The notes under the pieces were generated by a model. It was given only the letters and a program-made list of their open reading frames with translations. It was not told the DNA's origin and made no database searches. A program made the translations under genes and the position numbers. Below are positions 17,477 to 26,743 of a DNA stretch of 64,000 nt, one piece after another (position 1 is the first letter of the stretch; every line of letters starts with the position of its first letter). The stretch comes from Bacteroidota bacterium (lineage in GTDB: Bacteria; Bacteroidota; Bacteroidia; Bacteroidales; F082), in NCBI GenBank assembly GCA_018830105.1, contig JAHJTC010000010.1, positions 157,402 to 221,401 of the forward strand, given 5' to 3'.

Positions 17477-19903
17477 TTATTTTGTCAAAGCCTTTAAAGC
17501 TTTTAGGCTTACTGTTTCTCCGGGCTGTAAATTGAACCAAAAGAGGAGTTCACCACCTGAGTGGCGGCTCTCAAACTCTTTTTTTTCAACTACAACAGCA
17601 TCAGCTGTAGTAACAAAGCTTAATCCGGCAATTGGCTGATCTCCCATGTGTGTGATCCTGACAGTGCCATCCGCACTGAAATCATACACAATTTGCAAGC
17701 TTTGCTCGTGGTAACGAAGCAATTGCTGTAGGGTTGCAGGTAGTAATTCCCGGCTCTTGTGCAGGCTGTCAATGCGTGCCAAAGCCTGATTGAAACCTGT
17801 TTCCGCAACTATTTTACCTGTTTCATCATAGTGCCAGAAACCTTTCTGCTCCTGCACCCATGCTGGATATACATGCCCAATATAGATGCCATTAAATTTT
17901 ATCAGTCGCGACAGGCGTTCGTTATTGAAATAATAATTCCATAAACCTTCGCGCGGTATTTCGAGCGTGCCATTGGTGCGCCAGATCCAGGCATCAGTGC
18001 CCGGTATTGCCGAAAAGTTGCGCTCGGGGAAGGCATCACTAAAACCAGAATAGGGCTGTAGAAGCTGTCCATCGAAATGCCATTTTTGAAAGGGTATAAC
18101 TTCTTCAAAATAAGGATTCCAGAAATAGCGCACACCGTGGCGGCCACCATGTTTTAAAACGGATAACGCACCACTTTTACGCAGGCCGTCGCCAACCAGG
18201 TTTTCGCGGTTGCTCATGGGTAAGTTGTTGTATCCATGATCGATCCAGCTGGGCGAACCAAAATGCGCTTCCATAAACTGTAGTGCTGATTTTAGGTTTT
18301 GGCGCGTGCTGCTAAATTGCTCCGGGCTGTGCAAACATATTTCGTGGCCGTGTACGTAAAGTTGGTTTAAAAATTCATAGAACGCCCTGTTTTCAACAAT
18401 ACTGGCATGTGGTTCGGTAAAAATACTGTCACTTATTACAGCGTTTGTAATGCCATCAGGATTATTGTAAAACACACTCTTTGTTACCGGTATATCATAA
18501 AAAACAAAACCCCCGACAGCACTATCGGCTTGTGTGATATCTTCGTGGCCAAAATTAACCGCGCGTTGGGTTCTCAAATTAGTCCAGTCGGCATGCTCTG
18601 TAAAAGCAATAGCAGCACGAAAACCATGGGAAACAGGCATGATACGTGGCAAAAAAGGTGGTTCAAAACCTGACAGTAGCTCAAAAGTTCCATCAATTTT
18701 TGATCGGGCTTTGATTTGGGTAGCAGACTGATCAACGAAATAATCTGTTGTATCGCTTCGCAAAGGATAATGTATAAGGGGGTGATCTGCCGCAAAATCA
18801 AGGTTAAGAAACGCGCTATTTTGCTTTTGATCAAATTGAAGTGAGGATAGCTGTGAGGCTGGATATATTCCACTAGACCTATCGGCTTTTCCACAAATAA
18901 AGCCTTGGTGATCAAGATAGTAAGCTTTTTGAAAATCCACTGAATCTATCAGTCTGTTTTTTCGAAAAACCTGATTCAGGCTGTCTTCAAAAGCAATAAC
19001 CAATGCCTGCCGATCCAGGAGTCCGCTTTTTCTAAAACGACTTTGCATTTCGATTGACAATTGTGGATTGCCCCATTCAAAATCAATGTGAATTTTATTG
19101 CGACTCAAGGTGTTTTTGGCGACCAAAACAAGTCGTGTTTTATCATTTTTACTGCGGCTGCTTCTGATTTTCCACTGGCTTGTAAGGCTTGTCACTGATT
19201 TTCTGCGGGCTTGCATCTGCGTAAAAACTGTCCAGGGTTTTGTAATCGGCTTGCCGCGATTGTCTGCCACCAGCAAGGCTCCGGATTCGGGATAGTGAAG
19301 CAGTTCAAAAAACCGATTTTGTGCCAATACTGTTGGAATTCCTTCAATTTCAGGAAAATCAATGCTGTCAGGTATATATGTCGGTATGTTTGCTTCCTGA
19401 AAAACATGAATGATTTGATCAGTTGAAATTGTAATTTTTGAGGGATTCCAAAGGTAGATTTTTAGGCTTGAGTTTTGGAGCAAATCAGCAGGAATGCTGA
19501 TGCTATCAGCAAAATGAAACCATTCATTGGCTGCCGAAAAATTTTGTGTCAGATCGAAGGCATGCCACAAAAGCAGCTCATCTGCGTTGTTTATTGTGAG
19601 TACGTAAAAAGCTTTTTCGGCGGGCTGGTCAAAACGCAGCCAGGCTTCAAGCATTAAATTGATGGAGTTGGAGGTGTGGGCAAGCTGTTTGGAGGGAATT
19701 TGAAAAGCCAAACCAAATTCCTGATCAGCAGCAGCAAGGTTAAATGCTTTTCCGGCAAAAGCGGTGCTGTCGTACTTGATGCTGGTATTATACCAAAACG
19801 CTTGATTTTGGTTAATTTCAAAGCCATTTTCGAAGCTTTGTGCTATAGATAATGCGGGCAAAAGCACTAAAAGACGCAACAGTATGTCGCAACATTTAGG
19901 CAT
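17477..19903 (-). CDS. Large secreted protein with polysaccharide-deacetylase-like region
   Basis: 808 residues with a signal peptide (hydrophobic residues 7-21, LLRLLVLLPALSIA). The N-terminal 200 residues look beta-rich, as in carbohydrate-binding domains. Residues about 425-640 contain AAIAFTEHADWTN, VHGHEICLHSPEQ and WIDHGYNNLPMS, a spacing of His and Asp residues reminiscent of NodB-type metal-dependent deacetylases, but the canonical motif order is not clear. No T9SS tail is recognisable. The start codon lies inside the 3' end of the butyrate-kinase paralogue (8-bp overlap), implying translational coupling. The function is unknown; a role on envelope or matrix polysaccharide is a guess. 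Confidence 0.7.
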   Translation of the reverse strand: MPKCCDILLRLLVLLPALSIAQSFENGFEINQNQAFWYNTSIKYDSTAFAGKAFNLAAADQEFGLAFQIPSKQLAHTSNSINLMLEAWLRFDQPAEKAFYVLTINNADELLLWHAFDLTQNFSAANEWFHFADSISIPADLLQNSSLKIYLWNPSKITISTDQIIHVFQEANIPTYIPDSIDFPEIEGIPTVLAQNRFFELLHYPESGALLVADNRGKPITKPWTVFTQMQARRKSVTSLTSQWKIRSSRSKNDKTRLVLVAKNTLSRNKIHIDFEWGNPQLSIEMQSRFRKSGLLDRQALVIAFEDSLNQVFRKNRLIDSVDFQKAYYLDHQGFICGKADRSSGIYPASQLSSLQFDQKQNSAFLNLDFAADHPLIHYPLRSDTTDYFVDQSATQIKARSKIDGTFELLSGFEPPFLPRIMPVSHGFRAAIAFTEHADWTNLRTQRAVNFGHEDITQADSAVGGFVFYDIPVTKSVFYNNPDGITNAVISDSIFTEPHASIVENRAFYEFLNQLYVHGHEICLHSPEQFSSTRQNLKSALQFMEAHFGSPSWIDHGYNNLPMSNRENLVGDGLRKSGALSVLKHGGRHGVRYFWNPYFEEVIPFQKWHFDGQLLQPYSGFSDAFPERNFSAIPGTDAWIWRTNGTLEIPREGLWNYYFNNERLSRLIKFNGIYIGHVYPAWVQEQKGFWHYDETGKIVAETGFNQALARIDSLHKSRELLPATLQQLLRYHEQSLQIVYDFSADGTVRITHMGDQPIAGLSFVTTADAVVVEKKEFESRHSGGELLFWFNLQPGETVSLKALKALTK

Positions 19904-20972
19904 AGGTTTTTACTTCCACCTCCCCTTTAAGCACCTGTAACGCGTTTGTGGCATGGGCTTCCAGATCGTTTACTGTTGGGTAAAGTGCCAGTGGCGCCAA
20001 CTTGCCAATTCTTTTTTTCACATGGTCAAGGAATAATTCGCTGTTAAAAATATTTCCGGTAAGGATAATGGCATCTAAATCGCCTTCGAGGGTGGCGTAA
20101 TGTGAAGCAATTTCTTTGCTCACCTGATAGGCGCAGGCTTCGGAAATAAAGGCTGCTTTTTCGTCTCCATCGGCAATCATTTTATTGATTTGAGGAATAG
20201 AATCGGTGCCCAGGTAGGCCGAATATCCACTCTGTGAATTGAGTATTTTCAACAGTTGTTGTTCAGTGTATTTGCCACTAAAACATAACCTTACCAATTG
20301 CCCCATGGGTAAAGTTCCTGATCGCGTAATGGAGAAAGGGCCACCGCCATCGAAGGCCTGATTAACATCTACAACTTGTCCTTTTTGGTGGGCGCCAACC
20401 GAGATGCCGCCAAGGCCAACATGGGCAACAATCAAGTTGAGGTCTTCATATTTTCTATTGATGGTTTTGGCATATCTGCGCGCAAAAAACTTATGGCTTA
20501 AGGCATGGAAAATGGACTTGCGAACGAAAAGTGGATGTCCGGTGATTCGCGCCAAATCCGAAAGCTCGTCAACCACTACGGGGTCGGCCATATAGGCCTT
20601 GATGCCGATTTCGGTGGCCATTTTAAATGCAATCAGCCCACCCAAGTTGGTTTCGTGCACACCCATAATACCGGTTTCCAGGTCGGCAACCATCTTTTCA
20701 TTGATCAGATAAACGCCTGATTTTAGAGGTTTTACCAAGCCACTGCGTGCCATGATGATCTCAATCAGATTCAGATCGTAATCATTGCGTTCCAATTCGT
20801 TAACAATGGCTTGTTTGCGGTAATCTGTCTGGTCAGGGATTTTATCAAACTTGGCCAAATCCTCTTCAGGATGTTTGATGGTTTTCAAGAACATGGGTTC
20901 GTTGCTGCGATAAATGGCAACACGCGTTGCTCTCACTTCGGGATAAATGACCAGGATTTTCTTTTGAAGCAT
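19896..20972 (-). CDS. Butyrate kinase paralogue with altered N-terminal phosphate-binding motif
   Basis: 358 residues, full family length. The Buk signature is clear: MARSGLVKP (Arg for the acyl phosphate), HALSHKFFARRYA, EDLNLIVAHVG, ISVGAHQKGQVVDVN and FDGGGPFSITRSGTLP. Yet the N-terminal motif that in acetate/butyrate kinases reads NPGSTSTK is here YPEVRATR, losing the Asn, Gly, Ser and Lys positions. The second loop AHVGLGGIS also has one residue more than the usual AHxGGGIS. No phosphotransbutyrylase (ptb) gene is adjacent. It may be a catalytically altered paralogue; the fold is certain, the activity is not. Confidence 0.82.
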   Translation of the reverse strand: MLQKKILVIYPEVRATRVAIYRSNEPMFLKTIKHPEEDLAKFDKIPDQTDYRKQAIVNELERNDYDLNLIEIIMARSGLVKPLKSGVYLINEKMVADLETGIMGVHETNLGGLIAFKMATEIGIKAYMADPVVVDELSDLARITGHPLFVRKSIFHALSHKFFARRYAKTINRKYEDLNLIVAHVGLGGISVGAHQKGQVVDVNQAFDGGGPFSITRSGTLPMGQLVRLCFSGKYTEQQLLKILNSQSGYSAYLGTDSIPQINKMIADGDEKAAFISEACAYQVSKEIASHYATLEGDLDAIILTGNIFNSELFLDHVKKRIGKLAPLALYPTVNDLEAHATNALQVLKGEVEVKTYA

Positions 20973-21303
20973 GCTTGATGTTTTTTAATGCACAAAGTTA
21001 AAATTTATTGCTTTGTTTGTGCTTTTTGAAGAAAGAAAGCGATTTTTTACGCAAAAATAAAAAGCAGGTAATATTCAGGTAGAAGAACATAAAAGCTTGA
21101 CATTCGTGGCCTGGCGTTTTGAAAAGACGATTAGTTGCATGGGAGTTATTCTTTTTGTAGAAATAGTTGCTAAGGATTGTTTGCCAGGCTGTTTTTAGGT
21201 TTTTTGTTATTATATTCACACAATAATACCTGCCTATATTGAAAATTCTTTCAAAAACCTGTATTTTCGCATCTGTGATCATCAATAATTAAAATAATTG
21301 AAT
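20973..21303. other. Divergent promoter region, buk paralogue / M49 lipoprotein
   Basis: About 330 bp between divergent genes. Upstream of the lipoprotein gene a TATTTTCG at 21262-21269 is one base from the Bacteroidota minus-7 box TAnnTTTG and would give a leader of about 30 nt. A 95-codon reverse frame here has no protein-like composition and is not called. Confidence 0.45.
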
Positions 21304-22938
21304 ATGAAAAAGTTAAGTTTTATGCTGGGATTGCTTTTAATGCTTGGCGCCTGTGAGCAACCCGCTACCAACACTGCCGAAACCCCTGATCCGATGACAA
21401 GCTTGATGGAAAAGTATGCAGAAGTCCCACTTACTGCCGATATCAGTCACCTGAGTGATGATGAAAAGGAAATGTTGCAATTGCTTTTTAAAGCGGCAAC
21501 GATCATGGACGATATTTTCTGGTTGCAAAATTTTGGAGAAAAAATTCCATTTCTGAGCTCCATTGAAAATGCCAAAGCCAGAGAATTTGCTGCCATTAAT
21601 TATGGCCCCTGGGACGAGCTCGACAACCAAAAACCTTTTCTGGATTCTTATGGACCAAAGCCTCAGGGAGCACAGTTTTACCCTGAAGACATGACTGTTG
21701 AAGAGTTTAATGCCTTCGACGACCCCAATAAAACTAGTCAGTACACGCTTATCCGCCGTGATGAGGAGGGTGCTTTAAAAACAGTGTGGTATCACGAAGC
21801 CTATGCTAAAGAGATAAATGAAGCAGCAGATTTATTGGATAAGGCTGCTGAACTGGCCGGCGACAAAGCTTTTGCTGATTATCTGAGGCTGCGTGCCACG
21901 GCTTTGCGTACCGACGAATACTTTGAAAGCGATATGGCCTGGATGGACGTGCGCAACAATAATGTTGATTTGGTGATCGGACCTATCGAAAATTATACCG
22001 ATGCTTTGTTTGGTTACAAAGCAGCTCACGAAGCTTTTATTTTAATCAAGGATAAAGTTTGGAGCGACAGGCTTTCGCATTATGCTGCCTTTTTGCCTGA
22101 ACTGCAAACACAACTTCCTGTTGATCAAAAATACAAAAACGAGGTGCCGGGATCTGATGCCGACCTCAACGCCTATGATGTCGTGTTTTATGGTGGCGAC
22201 TGCAATATGGCCGGAAAAACTATTGCTATCAATTTGCCCAATGATGAGCGCGTTCAGCTTGAAAAAGGAACACGTAAGTTGCAGTTAAAAAACAGCATGC
22301 GGGCTAAATTTGATCAGATATTAGTGCCGATATCGCAGGAATTAATTGATCCTCAACTGCGTCAGCATATCAAGTTTGACGCTTTCTTTAGCAATACCAT
22401 GTTTCACGAAGTAGCACATGGCATGGGTATTAAAAATACCATCGACGGCAAATCAACGGTTCGCAAAGCGCTGCGTGAGCAGTATTCGGCTATTGAAGAA
22501 GCAAAAGCTGATATTCTGGGTCTGTTTTTGGTTACCAAGTTGCACGAAATGGGCGAGTATCAGGATACAGAATTGATGGACAATTACGTCACTTTTATGG
22601 CTGGATTTTTCCGTTCGGTCCGATTTGGCGCTGCCAGCGCGCATGGTAAAGCCAATATGCTTACCTTCAATTTCTTCCGTGAAGAAGGCGGTTTTACCCG
22701 TTCAGAAAACGGGACTTATTCCATTGATCTGGAAAAGATGAAAGCAGCCAGTGCCAAACTCACCGGAATGATTTTGAAGGTTCAGGGCGATGGTGATTAT
22801 GAAGCCGTAAAATCATGGATTGCCAATGAAGGCGTTGTAAAACAACAGCTTCAGGCCGATCTTGACCGCATCACAGCACTTGGTATTCCAGTGGATATTT
22901 ATTTTAAAATGGGACCGGAAATGTTAGGGCTTAAATAG
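21304..22938 (+). CDS. M49-like (dipeptidyl-peptidase III family) zinc lipoprotein
   Basis: 544 residues from ATG 21304 (a TTG two codons upstream is less likely). Residues 1-16 are a lipoprotein signal with lipobox LGAC, Cys17. Zinc-binding motif HEVAH at 368-372 and a downstream EEAKAD, with Glu398 or Glu399 as third ligand; this pair is the arrangement seen in the dipeptidyl-peptidase III-like family, with a five-residue HExxH instead of the HExxxH of classical M49. The protein is predicted to be membrane-anchored in the periplasm and to cleave short peptides. It precedes the S46 peptidase gene by 168 bp on the same strand. Confidence 0.87.
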   Translation: MKKLSFMLGLLLMLGACEQPATNTAETPDPMTSLMEKYAEVPLTADISHLSDDEKEMLQLLFKAATIMDDIFWLQNFGEKIPFLSSIENAKAREFAAINYGPWDELDNQKPFLDSYGPKPQGAQFYPEDMTVEEFNAFDDPNKTSQYTLIRRDEEGALKTVWYHEAYAKEINEAADLLDKAAELAGDKAFADYLRLRATALRTDEYFESDMAWMDVRNNNVDLVIGPIENYTDALFGYKAAHEAFILIKDKVWSDRLSHYAAFLPELQTQLPVDQKYKNEVPGSDADLNAYDVVFYGGDCNMAGKTIAINLPNDERVQLEKGTRKLQLKNSMRAKFDQILVPISQELIDPQLRQHIKFDAFFSNTMFHEVAHGMGIKNTIDGKSTVRKALREQYSAIEEAKADILGLFLVTKLHEMGEYQDTELMDNYVTFMAGFFRSVRFGAASAHGKANMLTFNFFREEGGFTRSENGTYSIDLEKMKAASAKLTGMILKVQGDGDYEAVKSWIANEGVVKQQLQADLDRITALGIPVDIYFKMGPEMLGLK

Positions 22939-23106
22939 TGTTCGTTAGCGAACAAGTCTCTGTATCAAAGTGAACATTATTGCAATTATTTAAAGCGTGA
23001 AATATTTATATTAGCCTGTTATTCAGATAAAAATGTATTCTGGCATATTTTCTGGATAGCAGGCTTAATTAATACTTGCTATTTTTAAAAACCAAAAGTT
23101 AATTTT

Positions 23107-25368
23107 ATGAAAAGAGTTTTTTTTGTGCTGGCATTTTTTATGCTGGTTTCATTGGGAAAAACCTATGCCGATGAGGGCATGTGGCTACCCATGTTTGTTG
23201 AAAGGTTAAATTATACCGATATGCAGGAGGCCGGGCTTCAGCTTAGCGCTGATGAAATCTACAGCGTTAACAATTCCAGTCTTAAAGACGCCATCGTTGG
23301 CCTCTCGACAAGCCCAACACCATCCGGCTTTTTCTGCACCGGAGAAATTGTATCCGACAAAGGATTATTGTTTACCAATCACCATTGTGGCTATGATATT
23401 ATCCAGCAGCACAGTAATTTAGAGCATGATTATCTTACAAATGGTTTCTGGGCCAAAAGCCTGGACGAAGAGTTGCCTAATGAAGAACTTACGGCTTCTT
23501 TTTTGATTCGTATGGAAGATATTACTGACAGTGTATTGGCCAATGTTACTGCAGAAATGAGTAATCAGGAACGCAGCGCAGCCATCCGCGAAGTGAGTAG
23601 TCGCCTTAAGAAAGCTGCCGCTAACGACAACCACTATAATGTAGTTGTGAAAAGTTTCTTCAATGGAAACGAATATTATATGTTTGTTTACGAGGTGTTT
23701 ACAGATGTTCGTTTAGTAGGAGCACCTCCTTCAGCTATTGGAAAGTTTGGTGGCGATACCGACAACTGGATGTGGCCACGTCATACCGGCGATTTTTCCA
23801 TTTTCAGGGTTTATACCGCTCCTGACGGCAGTCCTGCTGATTATGCAGAAGAAAATATTCCGCTAAAACCAAAGCACCATTTGCCAATCAGCCTAGATGG
23901 CGTTCAGGAAGATGATTTTGCCATGATTTGGGGATACCCCGGTGGAACAGATCGTTACCTGACTTCATACGGTGTCGATTTCAACCTTGATGATCAGTAT
24001 CCTACTATCATTGAATTATTTGGAAAAAAGCTGGAAGTATGGAAAAGCTTTATGGAGGCTGATCAGCAAGTAAAAATTCAATATGCTTCAAAGTATGCAG
24101 TTACTGCCAATACCTGGAAATACCTGATTGGTCAAACCCGCGGCTTGAAGAAACTGGACGTGGCTGACAAAAAAATGGAAACCGAGGCGCAGTTCGAGGC
24201 CTGGGTAAATGCTGATGAGGCACGCAAAGAAAAATATGGTAACGTATTGGAGAATCTTGAAGAAAGCTATACCAAAATGGGATCTACCATTGAGCCCTTT
24301 CTTTATACCAATTTTGCCGGTTTAAGCGGTTCCGAAATTGTAAGTTATGCCAATAACTTCAACGGACTGTATGAGCTTTTGAAGCCAATCGACAAAAAGG
24401 AGCTGCCAAAAGATAAAGACATGGCCAAAAAGATGAAAGAAGAACGTGCAGCACAGGTAAAAACCACTGCCGATGCTTTGCTTGCAGGGCTTGATGAACA
24501 TTTCAAGAATTATTATGCACCTGCCGATCAAGAAGTGCTGGAAACCATGCTCTACCAATATTACCAAAATGTTCCTGTAAATATGCAGGCACCACTTGTA
24601 TATCAGATGTTTAACGAACATAAAGGAAGTTTTGGTAGCTATGCCGAAGAAGTATTTAAAAATTCGGTATTTGCTGAAAAAGAACGCCTGAAAACCTTCT
24701 TAAATGATCCTGATTTACGCACCCTTGAAAAAGATCCGGCGCTTGAACTGGCCAACGCCTTTATGTCGAAAATGATGGAAACATCAGGTGAGTTTCGTGC
24801 TGCACAAGCTACCTTATCAGAATCGGAGCGTTTGTTTATGGCAGGTTTACGCGAACTGCAACCCAATAAGGTATTTTATCCCGATGCCAATTCAACAATG
24901 CGCATGACTTACGGTAGTGTGCAGGAATACGAAGCTGCTGATGCCATACAGTATAATTACCTCACAACTTCAGCCGGTATCCTTGAAAAAGAAGATCCGA
25001 CAGATGATGAATTTATCGTTCCGGAATATTTAAAGAACCTGATCGAAACACGCGATTTTGGTGTCTATGGCGAAGATGGTGAACTGATTATATGCTTCCT
25101 TACGACCAATGATATTACTGGCGGAAACTCAGGTAGCCCCGTAATCAATGGAAAAGGCGAACTTATTGGGATTGCTTTCGATGGCAACTGGGAAGCTATG
25201 AGCGGTGATATCGCTTTTGAACCCGCTTTGCAGCGTACCATTAATGTCGATATACGCTATGTATTGTTTGTGATCGATAAATATGCCGGTGCAACAAACC
25301 TGATTGATGAACTCACAATCCGCAAATCTGCACCTGAACCTATTCGTACTGAAACAGTAGATTTATAA
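23107..25368 (+). CDS. S46 dipeptidyl-peptidase, DPP7 type
   Basis: 753 residues with a signal peptide (1-21). Trypsin-like catalytic elements of S46 are visible: His93 in TNHHCGYD, Asp in the GDFSIFRVY region and Ser675 in TGGNSGSP. The residue that separates DPP7 from DPP11 in Porphyromonas (Gly versus Arg) corresponds to Gly693 in AFDGNWEAMSGD, so a preference for hydrophobic P1 residues (DPP7) is more likely than for acidic ones (DPP11). The C-terminus INVDIRYVLFVIDKY is a family marker. It would release dipeptides in the periplasm for uptake, working with the other peptidases in this region. A terminator follows 23 bp later. Confidence 0.95.
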   Translation: MKRVFFVLAFFMLVSLGKTYADEGMWLPMFVERLNYTDMQEAGLQLSADEIYSVNNSSLKDAIVGLSTSPTPSGFFCTGEIVSDKGLLFTNHHCGYDIIQQHSNLEHDYLTNGFWAKSLDEELPNEELTASFLIRMEDITDSVLANVTAEMSNQERSAAIREVSSRLKKAAANDNHYNVVVKSFFNGNEYYMFVYEVFTDVRLVGAPPSAIGKFGGDTDNWMWPRHTGDFSIFRVYTAPDGSPADYAEENIPLKPKHHLPISLDGVQEDDFAMIWGYPGGTDRYLTSYGVDFNLDDQYPTIIELFGKKLEVWKSFMEADQQVKIQYASKYAVTANTWKYLIGQTRGLKKLDVADKKMETEAQFEAWVNADEARKEKYGNVLENLEESYTKMGSTIEPFLYTNFAGLSGSEIVSYANNFNGLYELLKPIDKKELPKDKDMAKKMKEERAAQVKTTADALLAGLDEHFKNYYAPADQEVLETMLYQYYQNVPVNMQAPLVYQMFNEHKGSFGSYAEEVFKNSVFAEKERLKTFLNDPDLRTLEKDPALELANAFMSKMMETSGEFRAAQATLSESERLFMAGLRELQPNKVFYPDANSTMRMTYGSVQEYEAADAIQYNYLTTSAGILEKEDPTDDEFIVPEYLKNLIETRDFGVYGEDGELIICFLTTNDITGGNSGSPVINGKGELIGIAFDGNWEAMSGDIAFEPALQRTINVDIRYVLFVIDKYAGATNLIDELTIRKSAPEPIRTETVDL

Positions 25369-25391
25369 TCACTTAAGTTGTTAATGAAAAA

Positions 25392-25421
25392 AGGAACGGC
25401 AATGGCTGTTCCTTTTTTTTT
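25392..25421 (+). terminator. Terminator of the S46 peptidase gene
   Basis: Stem AGGAACGGC / GCTGTTCCT (one wobble or mismatch) with a 4-nt loop followed by nine T residues. Confidence 0.9.
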
Positions 25422-25510
25422 GCTATCAGGAGCTTGCTGAATAAAAACTGCAGCAGCAATGATACTAGCCGAATAGAATGCGACTAATGCTTCCAATTTA
25501 GGGAATATAT

Positions 25511-25537
25511 AAAAAAACAGGAGCCATTCGACTCCTG
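25511..25537 (-). terminator. Reverse-strand terminator downstream of the small membrane protein gene
   Basis: On the reverse strand CAGGAG / CTCCTG arms are followed by seven T residues. It lies 155 bp beyond the stop of the reverse-strand gene at 25692, supporting that this small gene is transcribed. Confidence 0.7.
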
Positions 25538-25691
25538 CTTACTATTGTATCAGCTGTGATACATTAACAACCTTCGCATAAAAAATTCATCCTGTTGCTG
25601 TTAGACCAACATTAAACAAACGCTCAATTTTTAGGTAGTCACATGGTTTGACCATAATACAAAGGTTGTGAGTCAATTAGAACCGATAGTG

Positions 25692-25898
25692 CTATGCGGT
25701 TGTCGTATTATCTTTGGAGGCATGCACGCAATTGCAAACCATGCAAAGAATGAAACTGATGGCAGCTAGGCACATCAGGATCATGGAAATTACACATACG
25801 TTGATATCAACCATCAACCAACCCGAAATCATTACAATGATGCTCAATAAAATGGAAATCAATCCAACTTTTGAGGCTATTTTAGCGAACTTACACAT
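25692..25898 (-). CDS. Small cysteine-rich two-helix membrane protein
   Basis: 68 residues from ATG 25898 (a TTG lies two codons upstream). Two hydrophobic helices, residues about 12-30 and 34-56, are separated by a short loop, and there are five Cys residues (positions 2, 35, 43, 52 and 56, counting from ATG). The tail HASKDNTTTA is hydrophilic. I do not recognise a family. Support for a real gene comes from a TAnnTTTG box at 25916-25923 just upstream and a terminator downstream. It is divergent from the Crp/Fnr gene. Confidence 0.6.
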   Translation of the reverse strand: MCKFAKIASKVGLISILLSIIVMISGWLMVDINVCVISMILMCLAAISFILCMVCNCVHASKDNTTTA

Positions 25899-25915
25899 AA
25901 TCAATTATTTTAATA

Positions 25916-25923
25916 CAAAAATA
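25916..25923 (-). promoter_or_regulatory. Candidate minus-7 box of the small membrane protein gene
   Basis: Reverse strand TATTTTTG fits TAnnTTTG exactly and lies 18 bp upstream of the ATG at 25898. No clear minus-33 TTTG at ideal spacing. Confidence 0.5.
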
Positions 25924-25980
25924 AGGTGCTAATCAGGGTTTTGATTCCGGGCTATTGTGATAAAATGCACAGTCAGGATA

Positions 25981-25992
25981 TGATTTATATCA
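25981..25992. promoter_or_regulatory. FNR/CRP-like operator upstream of the Crp/Fnr gene
   Basis: TGATTTATATCA is the dyad TGAT-N4-ATCA, the core of FNR-type boxes (TTGATnnnnATCAA). It lies 43 bp before the regulator start codon, in the gap shared with the divergent small membrane protein gene, so it could serve autoregulation or both genes. Confidence 0.6.
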
Positions 25993-26034
25993 CATTTGTA
26001 GTATCTTTATAGTCCAAATTAAATCGCCATACAC

Positions 26035-26724
26035 ATGGATTTGCCGGGACAAGTGAACTGTGAAACCTGCCGTATTCGATCGTGTGCAGTTGAAGTGCTT
26101 GATCATCAAGAGCTTCAAATTCTTAAAACCAATTGTGCAGGGGCAGTTTATAAAAAGAATGAAAGGATTTTTCAACAAGGATCCTTATGCTCCAACATTA
26201 CTTATGTGAAAACCGGCCTTATAAAGATCCATAAAAACGGCCCCTCCAAAGATCAAATCCTGAAACTGGTAAAGCCACCTCGTTTTATCGGTATCCCAAC
26301 GGTTTTGGGAGATAAGATAAACCATTATTCGGCCACTGCATTAATGCCAACGACGGTTTGCTTTATCGTCACCGGAATTTTCAAAACCCTGATTATGCGC
26401 AATGGTAAATTTGCCAATGAGGTAATCAATAGCCTGTGTCAGGACGAACTTACTTTTTATGATCGGTCGATCAATCAGATGCAAAAGCAAATTCATGGCC
26501 GCCTGGCCGATGCCTTGCTTTTTCTGGCGGATGAAATATTTTTGTCCGACAGCTTTGAACTTCCACTATCACGAAGCGACTTAGGCGATTATATCCATGC
26601 CACACGCGAAAGTGTTACACGCACCTTAAGCCGTATGAAATCTGATGGTTTGATTCAGATGCAGGGCAGGCTCATTACGCTTGCTGATAAAGAGATGCTT
26701 GTAAGGATTAGTAAGCTGGGATAA
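26035..26724 (+). CDS. Crp/Fnr family transcriptional regulator with N-terminal Cys motif
   Basis: 229 residues: cyclic-nucleotide-binding-like beta-roll (about 25-130), a dimerisation helix and a winged helix-turn-helix (about 165-222) whose recognition helix is ATRESVTRTLSRMKSDGLI. The first 20 residues carry Cys9, Cys12 and Cys17 (CETCRIRSC), close to the CX2CX5C spacing that holds the FNR [4Fe-4S] cluster; Cys34 or Cys52 could supply a fourth ligand. This suggests an oxygen or redox sensor rather than a cAMP receptor. An FNR-type dyad lies in its own upstream region. Regulon unknown. Confidence 0.88.
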   Translation: MDLPGQVNCETCRIRSCAVEVLDHQELQILKTNCAGAVYKKNERIFQQGSLCSNITYVKTGLIKIHKNGPSKDQILKLVKPPRFIGIPTVLGDKINHYSATALMPTTVCFIVTGIFKTLIMRNGKFANEVINSLCQDELTFYDRSINQMQKQIHGRLADALLFLADEIFLSDSFELPLSRSDLGDYIHATRESVTRTLSRMKSDGLIQMQGRLITLADKEMLVRISKLG

Positions 26725-26743
26725 TGTATGCTTGTAAATAGTT

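Noticed and set aside
20998..21285. 95-codon reverse frame between buk and the M49 gene
   Set aside because: AT-rich, starts from the region of the divergent promoter, no recognisable features.
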